Translations under genes and position numbers: made by a program
Notes under the pieces: model-generated
What the model was told of the DNA's origin: nothing
Databases searched by the model: none
The model's input: only the letters and a program-made list of their open reading frames with translations
In this document: piece after piece, positions 45,456-56,800 of the stretch
How the letters are laid out: each line of letters begins with the position of its first letter
Position numbering within the stretch: position 1 is the stretch's first letter
Source of the DNA: Scolanthus callimorphus
Lineage: Eukaryota > Cnidaria > Anthozoa > Actiniaria > Edwardsiidae
Length of the DNA: 64,000 bases
Direction: 5' to 3'
Assembly (NCBI GenBank): GCA_033964015.1
Contig: CM066916.1
Location: forward strand, 28,723,404 to 28,787,403

Positions 45456-46213
45456 TTACAAAACCAAGCTGTGTAAACAAACAAGCAGCATGCATGGTTG
45501 TTCACATAAATTGAAGCTATCTTCTACATAGAAGGAATCATCGATGTAGCCCAGACAAGAATGCCCATATCTTGATCGTAGGGTTGCAAACACAGGCTTG
45601 AGAACCTTGGTAAATATTCTAGGGCTACTAGAAAGTCCCATAGGTAAAGCAGTAAATTGAAACAAATTACCCATCCAAATAAATTTGAGGTATTTCCTGA
45701 AGCTAGGGGATATTGGCACCGAGTAATATGCATCGCGTAAGTCTATGGATGACATGAAACAGCCTTTCTTCATAATCTTGATTGCAGATTCAATAGTGTC
45801 CATTTTAAATTTATGATAAGTGACAACTTCATTGAGAGCTTTAAGGTTGAATATGACCCTAAAAGACCCTGGTTCCTTTTTGGGCCTGACAAGATGGAAG
45901 ATATAACTTCCCCTGACTCTGAAACTGTAAACTCAATGATCTGTTTTTCCAAGAAAGTTTCTATTTCTTTATCAATGGTCTCTTGTTGGGCTGGGGTAAA
46001 CCTGTGTTCATAAGTTGCAACACTCTTGACATGAGCTGGCTCACAGTCAAATTCAATAGGACAATGACTTACACACTCCAGAATAAATGGATCTGAAGGA
46101 AGTTCTTGCCATTCAGATAAACAGTGTCTAATCTGTCCTGCCACGAATGGTTTCTGGTTACTTATCAAATCATATATAAAATCTGAATATCTGACCTGAT
46201 TGTTTGACGTCAA
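45456..46213 (-). pseudogene. DIRS reverse transcriptase, frameshifted
   Basis: 45803-45456 holds SSIDLRDAYYSVPIS, FTALPMGLSSSPRIFTK and the catalytic YIDD. The upstream frame 46213-45770 supplies FTPAQQETIDKEIETFLEKQ and reaches the same region one frame off. The break is near 45880, where one base seems missing. Confidence 0.85.
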
Positions 46214-46395
46214 TTCTGAGTTATGTTGCTGTTGTTGGTCTTGCCGGGCCTCCTGTGGCGCCCGGTCCTGTCCTCTAAAAAAGACTGCGACCTAAAAGTA
46301 CCTCTGCCGGCAGTACGGCCTCTGGCTTGGCTAAATCCACCTGATCCCTTCCTTGGACTGAATAGGGAAAACGCCGTTGCGACCCACGTGACGTT

Positions 46396-47659
46396 TTAGC
46401 AGTGGACAATTTTCTTCCAGCTTGTTTGCCTTAGAAACGTCATCAATTTCCTTGCCAATATCATCTCCAAATAGCTCCTTTGTGATTGGCGTAGATGCAC
46501 CACACAATGCCCCATATTGGTTACTGAGATCGGTTTCAATATTTCTCTGCGCTTGAGATTGATTTCTCTATTCCCTGACAATAACAGAACCAGAGAATGA
46601 ATTAGATTGGACCTTGGACTCCCGGTTGTAGTCTTGTATGCTTCCAAAATGGCATACATGCCGGACATCAACAGTTTCTGACATTTTTGGAGACCCTGGT
46701 CTGCTTTCCTGGTGCTGTCTTTAAGTTGATTCCAAACCGCTCGATTTACTTTAGGCGCCACCAAAAAATCACAGTTTTCGGGCCGTGCATACACTCTTTT
46801 TTTTTTATAAGAACGTCTAATTTTTGTTGAGGCCTGGGCCGTTCTTATTTTTGGAGCAGTTTGAGGCTGGAAATGTTCTTACGGATGTTCTTACATTTCA
46901 GGACGTCGGAACCTGAAATATGATAGATCTTATAGAATGATGCATACCAATGAAGTATTTAAGAGGGTTTATAAATTACAATATTGAAGGTCGTTATTAT
47001 TAACACATTTGATTCTGGATTTTAGAACGCATCACTGAAAAAAATCTATTTTGCTCCTATCTGAGGCTCAGGCATGTTCTTAGCATGTTCTTAAAATTTG
47101 GCTAAATTTCAGGCTGAACGTTCTTATAAAAAAGGTTCTTATAAAAAAAAAAGAGTGTACTTCTCCGTTAAATCATCCAGTTTGGATTTCGGTAGTTTAT
47201 CATTTATCAGCCCACTTAAGATTTTGGCCAAAGCCTCGTCAATGGCTGGAGCTGTTTTCTCTGAGGTTGAGAATTCTGATAACAGATCTGTTGTGCTCGA
47301 AGTATCTTTGTCAATATCAGGCGCTTCCGCTTCAGTGATCTTGTCCAAATCGGATGCTAATTGATCACTGGAAATAGCGGGAGTTCACTTTCTCCATATT
47401 CATCCTCGCCAAAGCCCATTGCAGCTCCAACACAATCTTCCACGTGTTTTATTAAGTCGGATTTCATGTTAGCAAACATATTGGCTAACGATTCCTTTAA
47501 GTCTTCTGAGCTGTTAGTTGTTGCGGCATTTGCATTTTGTTCCGCTGCTAGTCGTTCCGCCATTATGAACACACTGTAAAGAAGCCCAGAATATTCAAAT
47601 AAGACTTCAGCGTGAATAAACAATAATGCCCGTAATTGCAGAGCTTGCAAATTTACCAA
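46396..47659 (-). pseudogene. DIRS gag-like ORF split by a MITE
   Basis: 47659-47139 encodes an acidic N-terminal part with a helical segment (LKESLANMFANMKSDLIKHV). 46794-46396 continues with NCDFLVAPKVNRAVWNQL, a block common in DIRS gag-like proteins. The two are separated by the 366-bp element at 46792-47157. Removing that element and one TA joins the frames at this point. A frame change near 47350 may be a second lesion. Confidence 0.7.
46792..47157. mobile_element. 366-bp TA-flanked MITE inside DIRS gag
   Basis: CACTCTTTTTTTTTTATAAG at the left pairs with CTTATAAAAAAAAAAGAGTG at the right. TA flanks at 46790-46791 and 47158-47159. Confidence 0.85.
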
Positions 47660-48430
47660 TTTTCAACTTATATATTATTATTATGAGGCCTATAGCCAGT
47701 CATTTTAGGGCATTATTGTCGGGAACTAACACTTTCTTTCCCAGTTTACGTAAGCTTATTCCACATGAATATCTGCTCAGGCGGAATTTTGAAGGTTTAC
47801 AGCCATGACGCCGTAATAACCAAGCGGGAAACTATCACTTACTTTCCCATATTCTACGCCTGGCTAGGGAATTATCACTTATTTCCCTACTTTCCGTCGA
47901 AAAGACGGAGTTATTTGAGGCCGATAGCACTCAAACGGTAATGAGTTTTACAAACTCACAAGTCAAAGTTCACAATATTCACCTTGAACGTGTCGAAAAT
48001 CGACACAAATTGTATTTTTTCTCCAGACGTTCTTCGGAGAATACCTAAATACAGAAAAAAGTTAGAAAAGATGGACGGAGGTAGAGTAAAAACGCAAAAT
48101 ACTGTACCTCTTTTCCTACGCGTCCGAACACCACGGCGATCAACTTTGTACTGACTCACGGCGGCACGTGTGCATCTCATGTTAACCGGAAGTACGTCAC
48201 TGCGATTTGGTAGAATTCCTCAGGTCAACATCACTGTTTTGACCTCTTCCCTAACTCTCAAAGTAATTCACAGTCTAAAACTAGACCCTACTACTGTGCC
48301 TATGACTAGACCTAGAGGAGTGTAGATGGAGACTCCTGTTGATGGCTCCTGCCTATGTATGTGCACATATATGCTAATGAGAAAACTCAGGGCGTAGCCA
48401 GAGAGGGGCACAGGAGGCCGCGTCCCCCCT

Positions 48431-48438
48431 CCTCCTCC

Positions 48439-48497
<59 letters not shown>
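48431..48497. repeat. Poly-C tract, copy B
   Basis: About 67 C with few interruptions, against about 26 in copy A. The length may not be reliable in an assembly. Confidence 0.8.
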
Positions 48498-48821
48498 ACC
48501 AAAATTCCTGGCTACGCCCCTGAATCTAGATAATCACTGTTTGTAAGGGAATCTGGAATGCAACTTTTTGCCTCCTTTGGAATCTGGAATCCACCTTTTG
48601 GAATACGGTTTCTGAAATCCGGAATCCAGGGGGATAGATTGTGGAACCCAAGGACTGAATCCGGAATCCAGAGTTTGGAATCCAGAATCCGAATAGCTCT
48701 TTGTTATCTTTGGATTCCGTTCATGGATGAAGATCACGTGCCTCTTGTCCAACCATTTTGTCCTCCTAGTGCTTTATTGTTTTTCTCGCGGATACAAGAC
48801 ATCGTTCTTTTGTCGTGCACT

Positions 48822-49084
48822 TCATCGTATCATCATCTGTATCCGTTTTAAGGAGTAATGATGGGTTCTGAATGCATGCCAGGTAATCCCTTTGCCGAAG
48901 GGCGATGGACAACAGGCGGGTCTTGTATAGTATATACCAGTCGGCAGGCCCTCATGGCAGCTTCTATGCCACCACGGACTAAATGTCGACGCACAGTTCT
49001 TAGCACCCGAGGCATCATTGTCGCGATCAGGCGTTGAGAACTTCATTGAGTTCGAATGGTATATGAGCGACTCACCAGCATCTC
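48822..49084 (-). CDS. FReD protein B, exon 4
   Basis: 263 nt from AAATCGCAG to TGA at 48822, with the same phase as copy A. It keeps the DRDND calcium loop, WWHRSCH and GITWHAFR, and the terminal YSLKRIQMMIR. It differs from copy A mainly in surface positions (SLIYHSNS for SFIAQSNS). Open and apparently functional. The DIRS element lies about 600 bp downstream. Confidence 0.9.
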
Positions 49085-49639
49085 CTGCGATTTTTAAGAT
49101 AAAGTTCTTCAAACGATCGATTTGGTGGGCTTTAGAGAGCATGTGTTAGCCGCCATTTTGACAGCATAGCAATATACCAAGTCGGAGAAAGCATCCATTT
49201 CCATCGGCTGATTTAAAGAATACAGAACAATTTTCTCGATTGAATTTGGCAAACCAAATATGAAACTTTCTTTTTGATGTCGATTTAGAGATTTAAAGAC
49301 GTATTCGTCTTCTAATACCGCACGATCAAAACAATAACACGGGCTCCTTTAAACGGACTGCCTACAATTTTTTTCTATCCTCGGCCATCAAACCTTGTAC
49401 GCCTGCTGTCAAGTACACAAACATGTACCGGTCCGTGGCGAACTGTCACATGGTGACCCTGTACGGTTCAACTTTACGAAATATGCATTTTGTCATTCGA
49501 GTGATATTAAAAGGTCTTTAAAGACCTCTGTTATTGTTTTTATCCAATATTACGGCAAGACGAATTACGTGTAGAAATCTCAAAATAACAATTCAAAAAC
49601 AAATCTTACTACTTGTTTAACAATAACAGGTTCTGCGCA

Positions 49640-49978
49640 GCAAACTTTACACACACACTGTCTGTAAATAGCTTAAGCTAACCAGGGCAGACAGTGCAGA
49701 GACGGAAAAAATAAAAAATAATATTAATATTAAATATGAACAGTGAGTAATGAAAAATTAAGTACTACTAATAATAATAATACCAGGGTGCAACTTTATA
49801 ATTTCTAATATCTTGAATGATAGATTCAAGATCGGCGTAGAAATCCTGCTTTTTGAGAATTTCAAATAATGTTGTGTGGATTTTCTTTTTGAATGTATGT
49901 TTTGGTAGACATCTAATATCTGCAGGGACACTATTCCATATCTTAGCACCAGTGATAGAAAACGAATTTTATGTAGGT
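49640..49978 (-). mobile_element. 5'-truncated LINE fragment
   Basis: On the minus strand a frame ending at TAG 49768-49770 reads TGAKIWNSVPADIRCLPKHT, then FKKKIHTTLFEIL, the typical end of Jockey/CR1-type ORF2. It is absent from copy A. Confidence 0.7.
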
Positions 49979-50121
49979 TTAATGATTTACCAAATTTAAT
50001 CGAAAATATTGCTCTTCATTCCCTTAATCAAATGGATGCAAATGGACTCGGTATGTTGCTAGGCTGACAAAATGGAGGCTAACTGAGGCTTTTTAAAATA
50101 GCATTATACAAATGATCTCAC

Positions 50122-50419
50122 CAGAGTATCCGCTGACCGCCAATCTGTAACCATCAGCCTCGTCACTGACTTTAAACGAGCTGTATTCCGCGTAACGCTT
50201 GACTCCATCCCAGTCTTCCATCTCAAAACGCAATGTCATTGAAGCACTTTTGGTAAGCCTGTGGATGTTTCCCAATCCAAGCCAGTGCTCGCCTGACAGG
50301 TTTCCAAAGCCGGTTTTATAGTCAGCCCAGTTGCGGTTTATGAAATCAACACTACCATCTTGTCTCTTTATAATCATTGTCCAGCCCTTTTTTGACGAGG
50401 GGTTCACTTTGCAGAAAAC
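50122..50419 (-). CDS. FReD protein B, exon 3
   Basis: 298 nt between TTTTTAAG and TCTG|GTGAGA, the same borders as copy A. It encodes KGWTMIIKRQDGSVDF, NRNWADYKTGFGNLSGEHWL and AEYSSFKVSDEADGYRL. There is no frame break. The change KMN to KVN removes the internal Met, so this is clearly an internal exon. Confidence 0.93.
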
Positions 50420-50524
50420 CTTAAAAAGGCATTGAAAAAGAATAAGGTCATCTACGTACTAGTGCGAACATCATTATCAGTAGGTCAAGTAGCAGAAGCA
50501 ATGGCAGTAGCTGTAGCTGTAGCA

Positions 50525-53395
50525 CTAGAAGCAGTAGAAGCAACAGTATAAATTGCACCAGCAGTAACACTCCAACAGTGCCAGCACTAGCAGTATCATT
50601 CAAACAGCATCAGAGCACCAGCAGTAACACTCCAACAGTATCACAGCACCAGCAGTAACACTCCAACAGTATCAGAGCGTCAGAGCACCAGCAGTGACAC
50701 TCCAACAGTATCAGAGCACCAGCAGTAACACTCCAACAGTATCACAGCACCAGCAGTAACACTCCAACAGTATCACAGCACCAGCAGTAACACTCAAACA
50801 GTATCAGAGCACCGGCAGTAACACTCCAACAGTATCATAGCACCAGCATTAACACACCAACAGTATCACAGCACCAGCAGTAACACTCCAACAGTATCAC
50901 AGCACCAGCAGTAACACTCCAACAGTATCACAGCACCAGCAGTAACACTCCAACAGTATCAGAGCGTCAGAGCACCAGCAGTGACACTCCAACAGTATCA
51001 GAGCACCAGCAGTAACACTCCAACAGTATCACAGCACCAGCAGTAACACTCCAACAGTATCACAGCACCAGCAGTAACACTCAAACAGTATCAGAGCACC
51101 GGCAGTAACACTCCAACAGTATCAGAGCACCAGCAGTAACACTCCAACAGTATCACAGCACCAGCAGTAACACTCCAACAGTATCACAGCACCAGCAGTA
51201 ACACTCAAACAGTGTCAGAGCACCAGCAGTAACACTCCAACAGTATCATAGCACCAGCATTAACACTCCAACAGTATCACAGCATAAGCAGTAACACTCC
51301 AACAGTATCACAGCACCAGCAGTAACACTCCAACAGTATCACAGCACCAGCAGTAACACTCCAACAGTATCAGAGCGCCAGCAATAACAATTTTTCATTT
51401 TATTTATGTCATTCTAGTTGTAAAGCGCTTAGAACGGTCGTATAAGCGCCAAATAAATGTATATTATTATCATATTATTATTATTATCCAACAGTATCAC
51501 AGCACCAGCAGTAACACTCCAACAGTATCACAGCACCAGCAGTAACACTCCAACAGTATCAGAGCACCAGCAGTAACACTCCAACAGTATCAGAGCACCA
51601 GCAGTAACACTCCAACAGTATCAGAGCACCAGCAGTAACACTCCAACAGTATCACAGCACCAGCAGTAACACTCCAACAGTATCACAGCACCAGCAGTAA
51701 CACTCCAACAGTATCACAGCACCAGCAGTAACACTCAAACAGTATCAGAGCACCGGCAGTAACACTCCAACAGTATCACAGCACCAGCAGTAACACTCCA
51801 ACAGCATCAGAGCGTCAGAGCACCAGCAGTAACACTCCAACAGTATCACAGCACCAGCAGTAACACTCCAACAGTATCACAGCACCAGCAGTAACACTCC
51901 AACTGTATCACAGCACCAGTAGTAACACCCCAACAGTATCAGAGCGTCAAAGCACCAGCAGTAACACTCCAACAGTATCACAGCACCAGCATTAACACTC
52001 CAACAGTATCACAGCACCAGCAGTAACACTCCAACAGTATCAGAGCACCAGCAGTAACACTCCAACAGTATCAGAGCACCAGCAGTGACACTCCAACAGT
52101 GTCAGAGCACCAGCAGTAACACTCCAACAGCATCAGAGCACCAGCAGTAACACTTCAACAGTATCAGAGCACCAGCAGTTACGCTCCAACAGTATCAGAG
52201 CACCAGCAGTAACACTCCAACAGTATCAGAGCACCAGCAGTAACACTCCAACAGTATCACAGCACCAGCAGTAACACTCTAACAGTATCAGAGCACCAGC
52301 AGTAACACTCCAACAGTATCAGAGCACCAGCAGTGACACTCCAACAGTGTCAGAGCACCAGCAGTAACACTCCAACAGCATCAGAGCACCAGCAGTAACA
52401 CTCCAGCAGTATCACAGCACCAGCAGTAACACTCTAACAGTATCAGAGCACCAGCAGTAACGCTCCAACAGTATCAGAGCACAAGTAACACTCCAACAGT
52501 ATCACAGCACCAGCAGTAACACTCCAACAGTATCAGAGCACCAGCAGTAACACTCCAAACTTCCAAAAGCATTAGAGCACCAGGTAGTAACACTCCAACA
52601 GTATCACAGCACTACAGTAACACTCCAACAGTATCACAACACCAGCAGTAACACTCCAACAGTTGCAGAGCACCAGCAGTAACACTCCAACAGCATCAGC
52701 AGTAACACCAACAGTATCAGAGCACCAGCATTAACACTCCAACAGCACCAGCAGTAACACCAACAGTATCATAGCACCAGCAGTAACACTCACAATATCA
52801 GAGCTAAACAGTAACACTAACAATATCAGAGCAAGAGCAGTAACACTCCAACAGCATCAGAGCACCAGCAGTAACACTTCAACAGTATCAGAGCACCAGC
52901 AGTTACGCTCCAACAGTATCAGAGCACCAGCAGTAACACTCCAACAGTATCAGAGCACCAGCAGTAACACTCCAACAGTATCACAGCACCAGCAGTAACA
53001 CTCTAACAGTATCAGAGCACCAGCAGTAACACTCCAACAGTATCACAGCACCAGCAGTAACACTCCAACAGTATCAGAGCACCAGCAGTAACACTCCAAA
53101 CTTCCAAAAGCATTAGAGCACCAGGTAGTAACACTCCAACAGTATCACAGCACTACAGTAACACTCCAACAGTATCACAACACCAGCAGTAACACTCCAA
53201 CAGTTGCAGAGCACCAGCAGTAACACTCCAACAGCATCAGCAGTAACACCAACAGTATCAGAGCACCAGCATTAACACTCCAACAGCACCAGCAGTAACA
53301 CCAACAGTATCATAGCACCAGCAGTAACACTCACAATATCAGAGCTAAACAGTAACACTAACAATATCAGAGCAAGAGCAGTAACACTCCGACAG
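50525..53395. repeat. 31-bp minisatellite, copy B (intronic)
   Basis: The same unit as copy A, about 90 units, in the same intron between FReD exons 3 and 2. It is more uniform than copy A, with frequent TATCACAG variants. It contains a LINE 3' tail at 51390-51488 and a higher-order duplication near its right end. Confidence 0.95.
51390..51488 (+). mobile_element. LINE 3' tail inside the minisatellite
   Basis: TTGTAAAGCGCTTAGAACGG, then AAGCGCCAAATAAATG and an ATT microsatellite. This is the common 3' end of L2/CR1-type non-LTR elements. Confidence 0.7.
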
Positions 53396-53660
53396 TGAAC
53401 CCCCCCTACGGAAGAGCTCATTTCTTTAGTAACCCCCTCGGAAAAAAGAGCCCTTTCTGGATTGCACCCTCTCGGAAAAAACCACGGAAGAGGCTATTTT
53501 TTATTGCACCCCCTCGGAAGAACCCACGGAAGAGGCTTTTTTATATTGTACCCCCTCGGAAAAACCCACGGAAGAGCCTTTCTTTTGGCCTGACCCCCTC
53601 AGAAATGGTCATTTTGCTATACCCCCTAGGAAAACGTCTTCTGTCGGGAGGGTGTGGCTA
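53395..53660 (+). repeat. CCCCCTCGGAA tandem repeats
   Basis: Six CCCCCTCGGAA-type units, several followed by AACCCACGGAAGAG, spaced about 45-60 bp. It sits at the end of the minisatellite in copy B and is absent from copy A. The 88-codon ORF across it is a by-product of the repeats. Confidence 0.7.
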
Positions 53661-54897
53661 AAAAATGGAATGGCCCGCAGTGACACTTGCAACAACAGCA
53701 ATTGCACAACGAGTAGCAGAGGCAATAACAGTAATAGCAACAGTAAAACAACATCAGTCAGCGTTCATGCAATAGCAACAACATTATTAATCGCAGATGA
53801 AGACGTTTTAAACCGTAGGTCCCGTCTATCACCCGCTCTAAATTAACCTGAACGAGAAGAACATAGGAAAGCAATAGGAACGTTTCGTTTCGTTGTATCT
53901 ATTGCATTTCAGTTTTCCTGGAGTTCTTTAGTTTTTGTAACTTTTCTGAAGAGAAAATGTCGTTTGGCGCCCGTTCGGCGATCGAAAAAGTTGGCTACTT
54001 TGACAAAAATTAACCATTTTGAAAAGTAATTAGCAACTCTGTATTGTAGAAAATAATACCATGCTAGGAAATCATATCGTTATTGTTTCTACGGCGTTAA
54101 AGAAGAAAGAAACAGTCTAAAATGCTTAAATTGTAGCTTTGTTCAGCCTACGAACTTGCAGTCTCTCGAGTGAAGGTTTATATAAAATTTCTGAAAACCC
54201 ATTATTTAACAAGCCTCCGGGGCCGAATGGTGAGATCTTGGGCTAGACCCTGCTTGCGTTTCCTTTTCTTTTTCGATTTTTTTGCGGGTTTGAACTTTCT
54301 TTTTCACTTCTTAAACAATGTTACGATGTATTTCTCTTCCATTGCTTACTTGATTTCTATTTTCTGGTGAAAATAAAATATAAATTTGTTTTACACTTTC
54401 TTGGTAACCAAGCCTCCTAGCGCATCAATTCGTGTTTCTTTAAAACACTAATTCTCCCGCGAATCTTAATATTTCGCAAATATTTTAAAGCAAATCGATA
54501 GAAAAGCATATTGTTCACAAAGTTAAGCATGGATTTGCATTTAGGATAAAAGTTGCGAAAGTTATAGCCAAAAAACGACTTTATGCACTTGTCATTTCCT
54601 TATTTTAAATCGAAATTGCAAATCCATACTTAACTTTATGAAGATGCTCATGAAAAATATATCTATAGCAAAAAATATTCGAAAAACGTCTATTTGAATT
54701 CAAATTAGTCTTTTTTTCTACTCCCGGTCACGTGACCATGGGCGTGGCCCGGTGACGTCATCGTTGGTATTGCTGTCCTTTGATGATGTCATGGCGCAAA
54801 ATTGGTCATGATTGAGCAAAGTGTCGCCGAATTAGAGCTGTTTCAAATTTCCCTAGCAACCAAGCTTCCGAACACCCTTAATGGTTTGTTTTCTCAC

Positions 54898-54986
54898 CTT
54901 TATTGGCTGCTGGTCATCGGGAGTAAGAGTATATACATTACTTATGTGAATCCCAGCCTTCGGTAAGTCACTGCAACTTGAAATGG
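54898..54986 (-). CDS. FReD protein B, exon 2
   Basis: 89 nt with the same borders and phases as copy A. It encodes ISSCSDLPKAGIHISNVYTL then TPDDQQPIK. No PAN exon is found upstream within the window, because homology to copy A ends at the gypsy LTR (56490). Confidence 0.9.
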
Positions 54987-55019
54987 CTGTGATCGACAGA
55001 AGACAGAAGCGAGCTATTA

Positions 55020-56003
55020 GGGGTGGACCATTAGAAATTGGGGGAGGGGGGATGGCAATATTTTTGCGTATGAATTTTTTTTCGGGGATCAGGTTGTGCA
55101 GGAATTTTTTTTCGGACTCGAAGCCCATGTACGATTTTTTTTTCGCTGACACACACACACAAAAAAGTGGAAAAGGATCAACCCACGAGGGCTACCTTGC
55201 GCATCGAGAACTACCTGTTCCCGTAGTGTTCCGTTCCCATTGGCCGCATCAACAAAATTTTCTTATACTTTATACTATATTGGTTCAGAAATGGATTAAG
55301 AAAATGTTGTTGCTGTATGTATAGGTACAACAAATTTTCTTAAGCTATATTTTTATTGGGTGCAAAAAGAATGAAGCTGTTAAACGTCGCCATCCCCCGG
55401 CCCCTATTTGACATGGTAGAAGTCGTTTTCTAACGCATTTCATCAAGCCTCAGAGAAAGGGTAGACGAACGTTCCGTTTTTTTGTGTATAATAAACAATG
55501 CCTGTAGGTTTTATTATTGATATCGCAAATTACGAAATTAATATTATTCATATGTGTAAGTGTGGAGCGGTCCACATGGCGAATTTCTATACTTGTAACG
55601 TCGAACTCACGCTTACCCAAGTGTTCTTCTTTCGAACATAGTGACTGCTTGCCAGGCCTATCACTGCAGGGCATTTTTTGGGAGAGTTTGTTGTTTCTCG
55701 GCAAGATACACTTTGTTTTGTAAATGGCGCGAGGGCAGTGTCTTCGGTGCGTGATCTCTCACTAACTTTATATTTGATGGTATTTGCGCGCCGAAATATT
55801 TATTAGTGAAGTAGAAAAATGCAAAAGAGAAGTTGCTGGAATAACTACTAAAGACATCTTTTTAATGAGAGCCCAAGCCATGTCTTGTAGGATTTTGTTT
55901 CCTAGCTTGAATCTCTGCAATATTTTTTTTGAAGGATTGGACTTGCGCGAATGTTTTTGGGGGAATTGCCACCCCCCTCCCCCAACTTCTAATGGTCCAC
56001 CCC
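55020..56003. mobile_element. 984-bp Harbinger-like element with TTA duplication
   Basis: GGGGTGGACCATTAGAAATT at the left pairs with the end ACTTCTAATGGTCCACCCC. TTA lies at both borders (55017-55019 and 56004-56006). Copy A shows the unoccupied GAGCTATTAGCAGTAAA near 27810. A 3-bp TTA site and G-rich ends fit PIF/Harbinger. No transposase. Confidence 0.82.
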
Positions 56004-56124
56004 TTATCAGTAAATGAGCATTTTACCAGTGAGTATTATCTATCCAGTAAGGCCAGAAAGGCAGGCTAATATAAGACTGACAGAAACAAACCTCGGATCA
56101 CGAGGCATCGACTCATCGAAATTA

Positions 56125-56376
56125 GAGCGGATTTCACATGACTGTCAACACTTGTTATGTAATTGCGATTGCTTTGCGTTCTCATTGGCTACTCGTTTTT
56201 CTCATCCAATCAAATTCTGTAGTTAATACAATTGTGCAATTACTTAGTAATTGGTTCGGCTTGCAATTGGCTGAGACAAAAGCCATTTAGGAGCAAGTCG
56301 TGATTTCTCTCGATTCTGATTGGCTAGTGATTGCTCAATTGCAATTGTTTTCACGACAGTCATGTGAAAACCGCTC
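56125..56376. mobile_element. 252-bp MITE, TA target, family of 17082-17207
   Basis: GAGCGGATTTCACATGACTG at the left pairs with CAGTCATGTGAAAACCGCTC at the right. TA flanks both sides. Copy A has the empty site CGAAATTAAACTGAC at 28335-28349. Confidence 0.88.
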
Positions 56377-56489
56377 TAAACTGACAAAGTGAATTTGTAT
56401 ACTGGATTGTATGTCGAATTTAGGAATTGTTCTGAGGCTATGGTAGGTCCTTTACTGTGATTTCATGCTATGAGCAATTTCACTTTTTG

Positions 56490-56649
56490 TGATGTTTGTG
56501 AATAACCAGCCGAGAATATCGATGAATAACTCAACAACTTTACTGCTCAAAGAACAACCAACCAAGATGGCGGATCATACACTACTAGCTCCCTCTAACA
56601 CGTGACAACCTGACAACGAGGTTAACACAGGCTTCCCGAATACACCACA
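56490..56649 (-). repeat. Gypsy 3' LTR, 160 bp
   Basis: It has canonical TG...CA ends on the minus strand and is bounded by the polypurine tract on one side and by segmental duplication text on the other. The second LTR would be needed to confirm the ends. Confidence 0.65.
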
Positions 56650-56800
56650 TCTCCCCCTTTCTAATATGAACATGGGTGCCATGCTAGGCCAAGTATGGTA
56701 TGACAACTGCCTAATAAACAACTAACATTGTAAGTCCTTAAGTCTCAAACAAGTCCGAATCTCAATAGAGTTCTTTCACATAATGTTCTTCATAGTCAGT

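Larger units (their letters stand above)
42997..48216 (-). mobile_element. DIRS-type tyrosine-recombinase retrotransposon
   Basis: About 5.2 kb. The ends are inverted: TACCAAATCCGCAGTGG at the left and CACTGCGATTTGGTAGAA at the right, then GTTAACATGAGATGCACACG and its complement. An internal complementary region (43147-43270) holds the complements of both outer ends, the structure that DIRS elements use to close a circle. On the minus strand the order is gag-like ORF, RT, RNase H, tyrosine recombinase, as in DIRS. Frameshifts in RT and a MITE in gag show it is no longer autonomous. There is no clear target duplication. About 165 bp of copy A sequence (21672-21835) is missing at the site. Confidence 0.9.
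41550..56480. repeat. Segmental duplication, copy B
   Basis: The paralogue of 20244-28460, enlarged by a DIRS element, a LINE fragment, a Harbinger-like element, a MITE, and growth of the minisatellite. Its right end is cut by the gypsy LTR at 56490. Confidence 0.9.

Noticed and set aside
48355..48546. Proline-rich ORF
   Set aside because: The prolines are the poly-C tract.
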